DNA of 64,000 bases. Origin: Lutraria lutraria. Its lineage: Eukaryota > Mollusca > Bivalvia > Venerida > Mactridae. Both the position numbers and the translations under genes were made by a program. The stretch spans positions 5,352,414 through 5,416,413 of the forward strand of contig OZ026835.1 of NCBI GenBank assembly GCA_964023205.1. Direction: 5' to 3'. Below, piece by piece: positions 43,587-50,999 of this stretch. Positions within the stretch are counted from its first letter, which is position 1, and each line of letters opens with the position of its first letter. The notes below the pieces were generated by a model. The model was not told the origin of the DNA, searched no databases, and saw only the letters and a program-made list of their open reading frames with translations.

Positions 43587-44227
43587 AATTGAATATTTCC
43601 TGAACAAATCACTATTCTAGGTCGATTCGCATGAACGGCTTCAATCTCGTCTTTGACTTCTCTTAAGCGATGCCTTAATTTATAGAACACGGCACGATAC
43701 TGTAGAATATGAATAACATGAGTGAACGGTACCTGTCTCTTAAATACCATGATACCACGTATTTTAAACTGTGAATACGGACGCCATCCGGGGTGAGATC
43801 TCCCATTGTCCTCTTCAGCCATACTGAACCATATCACATTGGGGGTAGAACGAAAATTGTTAGCTAAGGCAGATACGTCGCTCAAATTAGCATCGTGGAT
43901 TAAAAAATCCCATGTCGTAGATAACATACGATCTAAGCTTTGTTGTACCACATTCAGTTTTCGTAGAATCGGTAATTTTTGGTTGAATGACAAGTCCTGG
44001 CGATCACCTACATCCTTCAACAGTCTCTCTATCCGTCGATGATTTGTATGTTGTAAGCTATGTATAGCATTATGAGTAGCCCATGTGTGCACTAACTCCA
44101 TCTTCCATGTTTTAGCGTTAGCCCATATGACATAACGATAAATTTTAAGTCTCAGCTCTATCGGTAGTAAGGGTATCCAATCCATGTCTTTATGAATAAT
44201 GAATTTTAGATGACTTGTTCTAGTCAT
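43559..44227 (-). CDS. Uncharacterised protein with F-box-like N-terminus
   Basis: 222 aa. Residues 17-50 (WIPLLPIELRLKIYRYVIW ... LVHTW) follow the F-box pattern LPxEL-x2-I-x-x-Y/L with a later aromatic-Trp position; an F-box would link it to SKP1 and the SCF ubiquitin ligase. The remainder is helical with a central Asp/Ser-rich part and no recognised domain; VIWFSMAEEDNG and FKIRGIMVFKRQVPF are likely beta strands. The gene starts 17 nt after the polymerase stop, so both are probably on one transcript. Its start region carries a direct repeat AAGGTCAAGGTCA (44235-44247). The F-box call is weak and needs profile support. Confidence 0.7.
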   Translation of the reverse strand: MTRTSHLKFIIHKDMDWIPLLPIELRLKIYRYVIWANAKTWKMELVHTWATHNAIHSLQHTNHRRIERLLKDVGDRQDLSFNQKLPILRKLNVVQQSLDRMLSTTWDFLIHDANLSDVSALANNFRSTPNVIWFSMAEEDNGRSHPGWRPYSQFKIRGIMVFKRQVPFTHVIHILQYRAVFYKLRHRLREVKDEIEAVHANRPRIVICSGNIQLWLNHLDDL

Positions 44228-44244
44228 TACCTAAAAGGTCAAGG

Positions 44245-47200
44245 TCAGTCATGTAGATAACCATAAGGCACAGTCATATGATTCTCGACCACAATACGTT
44301 TGGTATACACCGAACGAAATGTTTTGACTTGTTTCTCACTGGTCACGGTTCTGTCCTTATGACGTTTAATCCGAGAAGCATATTCAACTACGGTCGAATA
44401 ATGATGTCTGTCTTTCACACAATCCACCATCGTATTGAAATTCACTTGTTGAGTGGCATTGTAGTCTAACGTAATGCCTTTCACTTTGCATTTTTGATGG
44501 AGTTCACCGTTTTCAATGTATTCATAGCCATAGTTCTTTGGACCTAAAGCGACATATCTCACAATACGACCCTTTGGTACCTCATCTGTCCATTTTCCCA
44601 ATCGACTGGAGATAATAGGAACATTATAGCCATCAGGGTCATGAATGTACATACAACTGTCTGTGTCAAAATACAGTACTCTCTTTCCTAGAGGTTCAAG
44701 CACTTTGTACAGTTCTAATCGAGCATAAGCCGTCACAAATGAAGCCACCACAGGATTGGCTGATGAATGAGGGTCTGCTTTGTCCGATTCATCAGTGTAA
44801 TTCATTAACACGAATTCATCATGATCAAAACACTCTGCATATTTCACAGACTTTTTAGGATCGTTCAGTATTCCGTAGAACTGGTCCAATCGATGAACAT
44901 ACTCTGTTTTAGGCAAGAGGTTAGTTTGAGCATTTTTACCCCAGAGACAATTCAGCATGGTTTTGGCAAAAGCTCGTTTTCCTGGATTTTTCTCCACCTG
45001 TTGCAAACGAATTCCTTCTGCTTCAAAATAATCTTGTTTAAATTTATCTTGAGCCTCTTCCGTATCCACCCCTGGAGGATATCCACTAGCCTCTTGTTTC
45101 ATTTTCAAGTATTTGTCAATGTATTGCCGATAGACGTCCGTACTCCATTCATCCCAGTGCCATACATGATACACTTTTGATACTTGATAGCCTAAAGCAA
45201 TAGCTTTAGCCAATTCAACATGAGTCCATGTGCCATACAAGAATCGTTCATACGGGGAATGTGTACAATAATCCATCTCCTTCTCAGCACAGGTACGGCA
45301 TAGCGTAAACACCATTTTACTATTACAGTGTATGGGTAAGACAGGCATCCATAAATCTTGCGGGGGTAGAACACGGCATTTAATCAGTCCTTTGTATTTC
45401 TCAATATGCTGTTGATCAATTTGTTCTTGACTCATGATCACTGGATGACCTATCGGATAAGCCCTGTACTTGTTCACATACGGATAGAGAGAACAAATAT
45501 CCACATATTTGATTTCTTGATCGTTGTCTACTTCATGATACAGTCGGACGGCATTCGTACGACCTCCGAACAAAGCTTCCCTGGGTTGTATCGGTTCTTG
45601 ACCATGATAGAATCGTTCCACTCTTGTCTTATAGGTAGGATCCTTTTGACAACGCTGATCAAATTCACATTCCCACATGACCACAACAGGGTACCCCTGT
45701 TCTTTCAAAGACTCCAGTCGTTTATACGTATCGTGATAGGCCTGTTGCATGCTTCTCAAAGTATACGGATTGATGGTACTTCGGTTAGGAAAACAGGTGG
45801 GGCACCCATGGTACCAACATCCCATGAATTCATACACGGTGTTGGTCTCTTGACAATAGCCATCCACGTAATAAGGTCCAATTTTGACTTCGCCTTTGTT
45901 ATTCAAGGCATGTCGAATATGTATCTCTTCGGTGACAGCCATCATTTGTAGCCAACGTATGCCTTTCATGGAATACCGGGTTTTATTGGGATACCCGGCA
46001 TCCGAAATCACGGCTAAACTATGAGGTGGCATGGAATTTTTGCGCCAGGCTTTGTTACACACTTGAGCTAATGTGGTAGCTTCAGTAAATGGATCTATTT
46101 GATCACTTTCCAATAATTGTTGACGAAATTCTCCACACCCGCGTCTTAAAATGTCCACATCCGATTGACAGTATTTCTCCATTTCCTTTTGAAAATCAAA
46201 TACGTCACCTTTTCTTTCATTGTACCAGGTTAAAAACTCTTCACGTCGCTCTGGTTTCATACTATCCGGTTTGTAAAAGTGTAGCGGTAAATAAGGTCCC
46301 ACATAATCTTGATACGCCAAGGTGTTTGCATAGAATGGAAACCATCCTTTGGCTAACTCGGTCAGTCCAAATGTATTGGGAAAATAGGAGAGAGGCATAC
46401 TCAGGAAACTGAGGGAGTCAATCATGCGTATTCCATGCACTCTCAATTGAATGATTTTACTACCATTCATAATCAACTGGGGTTTCGCCGTCCCCTGAGT
46501 AACCACATATCTAAGAATAAACTGAGCGTCATAGCCTTGAGCATTGTGGGCTATCACTGTCGATCCTCGATGGGTAGGGAGGAATAGCCAAGTACAGAAT
46601 TGTTGTAACGTATTTTCACCACGGAATGTCATTTGTCTGGCTTCATTCACCTCTTCACAATACTCACATGGAGTTTTCACTGACTTACACATACAGTCAC
46701 CACAAGCACGTTGAGCCACACAAAAATTAGGGATATGTTCTCCAGAATCAAAACGACATTCAAAATCAAAAAAGATGAATGGTACTTCTGGTTGTTTTCT
46801 ATTGGATGGTTCATACGTTGGAATGTAACAGTCATGATCTGGTCCTACTATGGCTTTACAACACCTACATTTCTTTGTCCCTGGGCAAACGTGACTCCGT
46901 TTCGTTTCAATCACCTTTTGTCCACATTTCTTACAATTCCATACGGATTCACAAATGGTTTTACGTTGTTTTCCCGTTTTTGTTTTATGATTGTCAAAAC
47001 ATGCCTGACTCTGGAATAGGCGACGGCAATCCGGACATCTTATAGATTGTCCTGCTGGGCACAGGGTGTGAGCATAACACTGACAAATATGGCTACACTG
47101 GTGTCCTTCACGGTGATCATAACCGACATCACACCATTCACAATAATAACTCCGCCCGAGAAATCCGGTAATGGATACAATACAGTCATAATGATTATCA

Positions 47201-48036
47201 TGGTGAAAGATATGAATCACACGACTTTTTTCAGTCATAGCGGGTGGTTTGAATAACAATTCACTTCCATAATGTTGTGGATGGATTTTAATCACATAGC
47301 TGGGATAGATATAGTCCTGTAGTTTTTGGTATTCTTCTATACCACACGACTGATCCGATGAAATACCCACTTGCTTTAATAATGCTTCAGCTTCGTATTT
47401 TTGAAGATTTTTCTTAGACTGACGTATAAGACCCCATCGTTTTTTCCATTCCGGGGTTTGATTTTCATCCACTTTGCACCGTCCTACCACAATCGATCTA
47501 GCTAAACACATAGAGTCCTTACTATTGTCAATACACACAACACTTGTCTTTGACTTCCGCATACTGGATAAGTTTGGTGCTTTAAACGTTTTCTTTCCGG
47601 ATCCCTGTGGCATAGCAATATGCGTAATTTCCATCTGTGCCGCCCCATCATGAATTTTAAATTGACGGTTACTCTGTGCCACACGTTCAATTTCATCCAA
47701 TAATGTATCTCCACTAATACGAGATGCCCTATTAAACGGAACATGTATTCCAAAGTCCAAATCAGGATGTAGAATAGATACTCGAACTCGATCATTTGAT
47801 CTCACTTCACATCTCTTGTAGAGTTGATCCATCATATCATTAAACAACCTGTTTGTAAATTCAAACGATTGATTATACGGCTGAAATGTCACATCATATA
47901 CTTTGGATTGAGTCTTGAATTTTCTTGACTTTCTTTCCATGCGTGACTGTATGTCATAATAGTCGCGCACAGGCTCAACCTTACTTCGTTTAGTTGGAGG
48001 TTCATCCTCACCACTAGTACTGTCGGTATCTGACAT
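44245..48036 (-). CDS. Protein-primed family B DNA polymerase (PolB)
   Basis: 1263 aa from the ATG at 48036 (1281 aa if the ATG at 48090 is used; a TATA-like box lies between them, so I prefer 48036). Replicates the element from its ends. Seen: 3'-5' exonuclease motifs FFDFE (D424, E426), HNAQGYD (497-503) and YCQSDVD (622-628); polymerase motif A YVDICSLYP (844-852), motif B KTMLNCLWGK (1025-1034), motif C YFDTDS (1122-1127), and GPKNYGY near 1165. Upstream of the exonuclease is a Cys/His-rich zinc-finger region (299-403). VDGYC...EFMGCWYHGC (724-745) is the endonuclease-like insertion common in Polinton polymerases. The N-terminal 250 residues may supply the terminal protein. All catalytic residues are present. 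Confidence 0.96.
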   Translation of the reverse strand: MSDTDSTSGEDEPPTKRSKVEPVRDYYDIQSRMERKSRKFKTQSKVYDVTFQPYNQSFEFTNRLFNDMMDQLYKRCEVRSNDRVRVSILHPDLDFGIHVPFNRASRISGDTLLDEIERVAQSNRQFKIHDGAAQMEITHIAMPQGSGKKTFKAPNLSSMRKSKTSVVCIDNSKDSMCLARSIVVGRCKVDENQTPEWKKRWGLIRQSKKNLQKYEAEALLKQVGISSDQSCGIEEYQKLQDYIYPSYVIKIHPQHYGSELLFKPPAMTEKSRVIHIFHHDNHYDCIVSITGFLGRSYYCEWCDVGYDHREGHQCSHICQCYAHTLCPAGQSIRCPDCRRLFQSQACFDNHKTKTGKQRKTICESVWNCKKCGQKVIETKRSHVCPGTKKCRCCKAIVGPDHDCYIPTYEPSNRKQPEVPFIFFDFECRFDSGEHIPNFCVAQRACGDCMCKSVKTPCEYCEEVNEARQMTFRGENTLQQFCTWLFLPTHRGSTVIAHNAQGYDAQFILRYVVTQGTAKPQLIMNGSKIIQLRVHGIRMIDSLSFLSMPLSYFPNTFGLTELAKGWFPFYANTLAYQDYVGPYLPLHFYKPDSMKPERREEFLTWYNERKGDVFDFQKEMEKYCQSDVDILRRGCGEFRQQLLESDQIDPFTEATTLAQVCNKAWRKNSMPPHSLAVISDAGYPNKTRYSMKGIRWLQMMAVTEEIHIRHALNNKGEVKIGPYYVDGYCQETNTVYEFMGCWYHGCPTCFPNRSTINPYTLRSMQQAYHDTYKRLESLKEQGYPVVVMWECEFDQRCQKDPTYKTRVERFYHGQEPIQPREALFGGRTNAVRLYHEVDNDQEIKYVDICSLYPYVNKYRAYPIGHPVIMSQEQIDQQHIEKYKGLIKCRVLPPQDLWMPVLPIHCNSKMVFTLCRTCAEKEMDYCTHSPYERFLYGTWTHVELAKAIALGYQVSKVYHVWHWDEWSTDVYRQYIDKYLKMKQEASGYPPGVDTEEAQDKFKQDYFEAEGIRLQQVEKNPGKRAFAKTMLNCLWGKNAQTNLLPKTEYVHRLDQFYGILNDPKKSVKYAECFDHDEFVLMNYTDESDKADPHSSANPVVASFVTAYARLELYKVLEPLGKRVLYFDTDSCMYIHDPDGYNVPIISSRLGKWTDEVPKGRIVRYVALGPKNYGYEYIENGELHQKCKVKGITLDYNATQQVNFNTMVDCVKDRHHYSTVVEYASRIKRHKDRTVTSEKQVKTFRSVYTKRIVVENHMTVPYGYLHD

Positions 48037-48062
48037 GATTATGATCTTAAAACTTCTCCGCC

Positions 48063-48112
48063 GTTTTTTATAGTTCGGGTTCAAGGTCATAACGCGTGAC
48101 ACTCTATAAAAG
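48063..48112. promoter_or_regulatory. Divergent promoter with two TATA boxes
   Basis: On the plus strand TATAAAAG (48105-48112) lies 34 bp before the zinc-knuckle ATG at 48146. On the minus strand TATAAAAAACGG (48072-48061) lies about 30 bp before the polymerase ATG at 48036. Both boxes are followed by ACG-type sequence. Between them is TCAAGGTCA (48081-48089), a nuclear-receptor-type half-site. The two core promoters are back to back within 50 bp. Confidence 0.65.
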
Positions 48113-48145
48113 ACGTACGCTCCGTCCGTTTTTTATCATTTCAAC

Positions 48146-48496
48146 ATGAGCGATCCTAAAATGAACCAAGTTGAAGAGAACCGAGATCAAACTTTGATGT
48201 ATTCATTAAAGAAGAAAATTAAAGAGCTTAACAACTTAGCGGATCAGCTCTGTGGACAGAAAAATGTAACATGGGATCATATCAAGTGTTATCGTTGTGG
48301 AAAGAAAGGACATTATTCTACAAGCTGTACGGAACCCTTCAACAATGAATGCTTTTATTGTCATGAACAAGGACATTTCATCGCAGACTGTCCTAAGAAA
48401 CAAGGTGAACAGGTCGATCTACAGGACGCAGAACAGAGTAAGAAAAAACGTAAATACAAAAAGAATCCAACAAAAACTGTGAGTGACTTTGTGTAA
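48146..48496 (+). CDS. Double CCHC zinc-knuckle protein
   Basis: 116 aa. Two retroviral-type zinc knuckles, CYRCGKKGHYSTSC (48-61) and CFYCHEQGHFIADC (69-82), both C-x2-C-x4-H-x4-C, which bind single-stranded nucleic acid. A short coiled-coil-like N-terminus (17-35) and a Lys/Arg-rich tail (99-110) that could be a nuclear localisation signal flank them. It is divergent from the polymerase and shares the promoter region, which fits a replication role such as single-strand binding or chaperone activity; this is inference. It is followed by an ordinary AATAAA at 48601. Zinc knuckles of this kind also occur in cellular CNBP-like proteins, so capture from the host is possible. Confidence 0.88.
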   Translation: MSDPKMNQVEENRDQTLMYSLKKKIKELNNLADQLCGQKNVTWDHIKCYRCGKKGHYSTSCTEPFNNECFYCHEQGHFIADCPKKQGEQVDLQDAEQSKKKRKYKKNPTKTVSDFV

Positions 48497-48600
48497 TCCA
48501 GACAATGTGTTGGACAATGTGTTGGACAATTGTGTATAAATTGGAGACTAAGTGAGTTGTATTGTGTTGTACTTTGTTGTACTTTATAAATGTTTTCAAA

Positions 48601-48606
48601 AATAAA
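48601..48606 (+). terminator. AATAAA poly(A) signal
   Basis: AATAAA 105 nt downstream of the zinc-knuckle stop codon. This distinguishes the gene from the four accessory genes that end in stem-loops. Confidence 0.55.
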
Positions 48607-48671
48607 ATGATAGACAATGTAATATGCTTTTGTCTTTGCTTGAGATATAAAACGAATCTAACACATATGGT

Positions 48672-48687
48672 GGCCCTAATAAGGGCC
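48672..48687 (-). terminator. Histone-type 3' stem-loop (single)
   Basis: Minus strand GGCCCT-TATT-AGGGCC with CCAAC before and ACCA after, 10 nt after the stop of the 74-aa gene. Stem and flanks match the other copies; the loop is TATT instead of TTTC, which still fits the T-H-T-N loop rule of histone stem-loops. No purine-rich box and no AATAAA is seen downstream. Confidence 0.65.
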
Positions 48688-48697
48688 GTTGGGTAAT

Positions 48698-48922
48698 TCA
48701 TTGCATTTCTGCAAGAAATAGGTATCGCCAATAGTTGGCTCTCAAATCCTCATCATAAAAGATGGCAAGGTCAGGGTATAAATTACCCATCTTGATATCC
48801 ATCTTCACTTCTACACATGCATCTTGGAATTCAGACAAGTCTGGGTACAAATTACCCATCTTGACCACCCAAACATCTTCTTGTTCAGGTTCATCAGAAG
48901 AACTTTTCAAGCAGTTGCCCAT
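48698..48922 (-). CDS. Acylated protein with two YPDL late-domain motifs
   Basis: 74 aa, acidic. The N-terminus MGNCLKSS is a textbook signal for N-myristoylation at Gly2 with a palmitoylatable Cys4, so membrane attachment is expected. KMGNLYPDL occurs twice (21-29 and 44-52). YPDL is of the YPxL class that binds the V domain of the ESCRT adaptor ALIX. The two DNA copies differ at four positions, all silent, so the peptide is under selection. The C-terminus is aromatic (NYWRYLFL). Shares the CCAAT-box region with the divergent gene at 49124 and ends in a histone-type stem-loop. Probably recruits ESCRT to membranes for particle egress; alternatives are signalling or trafficking interference. 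Confidence 0.85.
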   Translation of the reverse strand: MGNCLKSSSDEPEQEDVWVVKMGNLYPDLSEFQDACVEVKMDIKMGNLYPDLAIFYDEDLRANYWRYLFLAEMQ

Positions 48923-48982
48923 GTTGAATCATGAAACATAAATGAGCTATGGAACATGAGAAAAACACTGACCTAGAACAGA

Positions 48983-49059
48983 CCAATGAAATGCCAGTAA
49001 AATAGACCAATGAAATACCGTTAAAATGGACCAATGAAATACTGTTAAAATGGACCAAT
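48983..49059. promoter_or_regulatory. Four CCAAT boxes at exact 24-bp spacing (bidirectional promoter)
   Basis: CCAAT at 48983, 49007, 49031 and 49055, each in a repeated unit GACCAATGAAAT-n-GTTAAAAT; the last is CCAATCAGA, the best NF-Y type context. The array lies between divergent starts at 48922 and 49124, 60-140 bp from each. Arrays of CCAAT boxes are typical of NF-Y-driven, cell-cycle-linked promoters. Confidence 0.75.
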
Positions 49060-49123
49060 CAGAGTCCTTGTATCATATGAGAGTCAGTGACCTTGCCTTG
49101 ATCTAATTTCATTCTGTATCAAG

Positions 49124-49447
49124 ATGTCGCAACGCACGCTTAACATTATTAAGAGAAAGTATACAACCTTAGGGTTGTATATTGAACAACTGGAGATGCA
49201 GTTAGAAGAGTTGAGGTTGGAGGTGAAGACCCTAAGAGAGGGGAAACAGTTCGCGGAGGAGGTTGTGGTCAGCTCTGGGGAAGAGGACTGGGGGGATACC
49301 CCTCAAGAATCAACCCCAGAGAACTGGGAAGATGAACTGGTAGAGGTTCCGTCGAACCTCTACCAACCTACACCGGACCCGAAGGATGTCCAGAAATGGG
49401 ACAAGTGGTGTCCTGCTTGTATGGGGAGATGCGGTCAACGCCATTAA
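49124..49447 (+). CDS. Acidic coiled-coil protein with C-terminal Cys/His module
   Basis: 107 aa, function unknown. Residues 14-40 form a leucine-rich coiled coil (YIEQLEMQLEELRLEVKTL). Residues 44-75 are strongly acidic with a probable CK2-type site (SSGEEDW). The C-terminus WCPACMGRCGQRH carries C96, C99, C103 and H107, a possible single zinc site. The design (charged coiled coil plus terminal Cys cluster) recalls the 157-aa gene at the other end of the element. The gene is driven from the CCAAT-box region, divergent from the acylated protein, and ends 19 nt before tandem histone-type stem-loops. Likely an accessory or host-interaction protein. Confidence 0.78.
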   Translation: MSQRTLNIIKRKYTTLGLYIEQLEMQLEELRLEVKTLREGKQFAEEVVVSSGEEDWGDTPQESTPENWEDELVEVPSNLYQPTPDPKDVQKWDKWCPACMGRCGQRH

Positions 49448-49466
49448 TCCCCATACAAGCACCAAC

Positions 49467-49525
49467 GGTCCTTTTCAGGACCACCAACGGCCCTTTTCAG
49501 GGCCCCTCATACAATTCAGAAAGAA
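49467..49525 (+). terminator. Tandem histone-type 3' stem-loops plus purine box
   Basis: GGTCCT-TTTC-AGGACC (49467-49482) and GGCCCT-TTTC-AGGGCC (49489-49504), separated by 6 nt, then CAGAAAGAA (49517-49525) 12 nt further on. The arrangement repeats the TIR copies with identical spacing, but the sequence between the second loop and the purine box has diverged. The similarity to the TIR inner end runs from 49461 to about 49535. Confidence 0.75.
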
Positions 49526-49750
49526 TCACTCTCATATTGTCAATATTACTAGTATATTTACATTCCTATCTGATAACACCAAATACAAATAGACGGTGTG
49601 AGGTAAGTTAAACATTTCCTACACATATAAGTGATAGTATGATGTGTACAATCATTTTCAACAAATATAAGTGCTGTGATTGTACAAAGTATTTCCCCCA
49701 CAAATATAAGTGTTAGTATGTGATGTACAATCATTTTCAACAAATGTCTG

Positions 49751-50056
49751 CAAATTGCTGTGATAGTATAATGTGTACAGTGTTCAAATTGCTGTGATAG
49801 TATAATGTGTACAGTATTCAAATTGCTGTGATAGTATAATGTGTACAGTATTCAAATTGCTGTGATAGTATAATGTGTACAGTATTCAAATTGCTGTGAT
49901 AGTATTAAGTGTACAGTCTGCAAAGTGCTGTGATAGTATTAAGTGTACAGTGTTCAAATTGCTGTGATAGTATAATGTGTACAGTCTGCAAAGTGCTGTG
50001 ATAGTATTAAGTGTACAGTATTCAAATTGCTGTGATTGTATAATGTGTACAAAGCA
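49751..50056. repeat. Nine tandem 34-bp iterons with TGTACA core
   Basis: Units start at 49751, 49785, 49819, 49853, 49887, 49921, 49955, 49989 and 50023, all exactly 34 bp apart. The consensus runs CAAATTGCTGTGATAGTATA then ATGTGTACAGTATT. Each holds a palindromic TGTACA. Degenerate relatives reach back to about 49617. The array lies between two plus-strand genes, 200 bp before the start at 50254. It could be an enhancer, a packaging or a segregation site; there are no unique spacers, so it is not a CRISPR array. Confidence 0.85.
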
Positions 50057-50210
50057 TATCTACAATATAACCTTGACCTTGACGTGTCAAACACTTGTTA
50101 AAAAAACTTGAAGTGTCACACTTGTAAAAACTTGAAGTGTCACACGTATTCAAAAAAACTTCTCACAATGACCTTGACCTAATAGAACACTGGCGCGTGC
50201 AGGCAAAAAG

Positions 50211-50218
50211 TATAAATA
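50211..50218 (+). promoter_or_regulatory. TATA box of the rightmost gene
   Basis: TATAAATA, 36 bp before the ATG at 50254, the same distance as the TATA box of the zinc-knuckle gene. TGACCTTGACCT (50169-50180) and TGACCTTGA (50074-50082) lie upstream, with two copies of AACTTGAAGTGTCACAC between them (about 50108-50148). Confidence 0.65.
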
Positions 50219-50253
50219 CCCCCGGCGCAGACACTATTTTTTCATTATCTAGC

Positions 50254-50979
50254 ATGGAGTCCTTCAACATGCCATACGATATATTGAGAGAAGCACTAGA
50301 ATCATCTGAGTTGATAGACCCGAATGCGGGTATGCATTACAACCAGCCGAAGTACAACTAGCCAAAGTACGGTCAACTACAGTATAGGCAGCCACAGTAC
50401 AGCCAATACAGTCAACCACTGTACAGCCAATACAGTCAACAGTCCATGGTAGATGTACAGCCTATGGTAGATGTACAGCCGATACAACCCATGGTAGATG
50501 TACAACCCACTATGACGAATACACAACCCATGGTAGATGTACAACCCACTATGACGAATACACAACCTATACAACCTATGACGAATACACAGCCTATGGT
50601 AGATGTACAACCCACTATGACGAATACACAGCCCTCTATGGCGAATACACAGCTTATGACGGATAAACAGTCTAATACAATTACAAAGCCTACAACGGGA
50701 TTGTCTGTTCTACAAGGTATCAAGGAAGAAATGGTACAGATGAATCAAGTCATGCAAGAGATGGTCAGACTCATGAAAAATCAAGAAGTACGGTTTAAGC
50801 CACAAGAAATGATTGTACCTGTACAGTTTATGTATGATTCAAAGAAACGAAAACATGAGCATGAGAAAAAGAAACCGGAGCATGACAAAAAGAAACCGGA
50901 GATGACAGAAACGAAGAAACGGAAACATGATCTTGAGAAACAACCTCGGGGCAAGTATGGTAAAGAAATAAAGAAATGA
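50254..50979 (+). pseudogene. Repeat-rich, Lys-tailed accessory protein interrupted by in-frame TAG
   Basis: One reading frame runs from the ATG at 50254 to 50979 with a single TAG at 50359-50361, inside a Gln/Pro/Tyr-rich repeat (NQPKYN, QPQYSQYSQ). Parts: a 35-codon N-terminal segment (MESFNMPYDILREALESSEL), the Gln/Tyr repeats, then alternating MVDVQP and TMTNTQP repeats (about 50446-50660), a methionine-rich coiled coil (KEEMVQMNQVMQEMVRLM), and a basic tail of KKRKHE, KKKPEHD and KKRKHD units, a likely nuclear localisation signal. A shorter product could start at the ATG at 50446 (177 aa). Either a recent nonsense mutation or stop readthrough explains the TAG. It is followed by TIR stem-loops. 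No function recognised. Confidence 0.65.
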
Positions 50980-50999
50980 AGATCCGACTAACAGTCACA

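Noticed and set aside
44245..48036. Separate zinc-finger gene in the polymerase N-terminal half
   Set aside because: The Cys/His-rich region is in frame and continuous with the exonuclease and polymerase motifs, as in other Polinton polymerases.
49751..50056. CRISPR-like array
   Set aside because: Units are contiguous 34-bp repeats without unique spacers, in an animal element.
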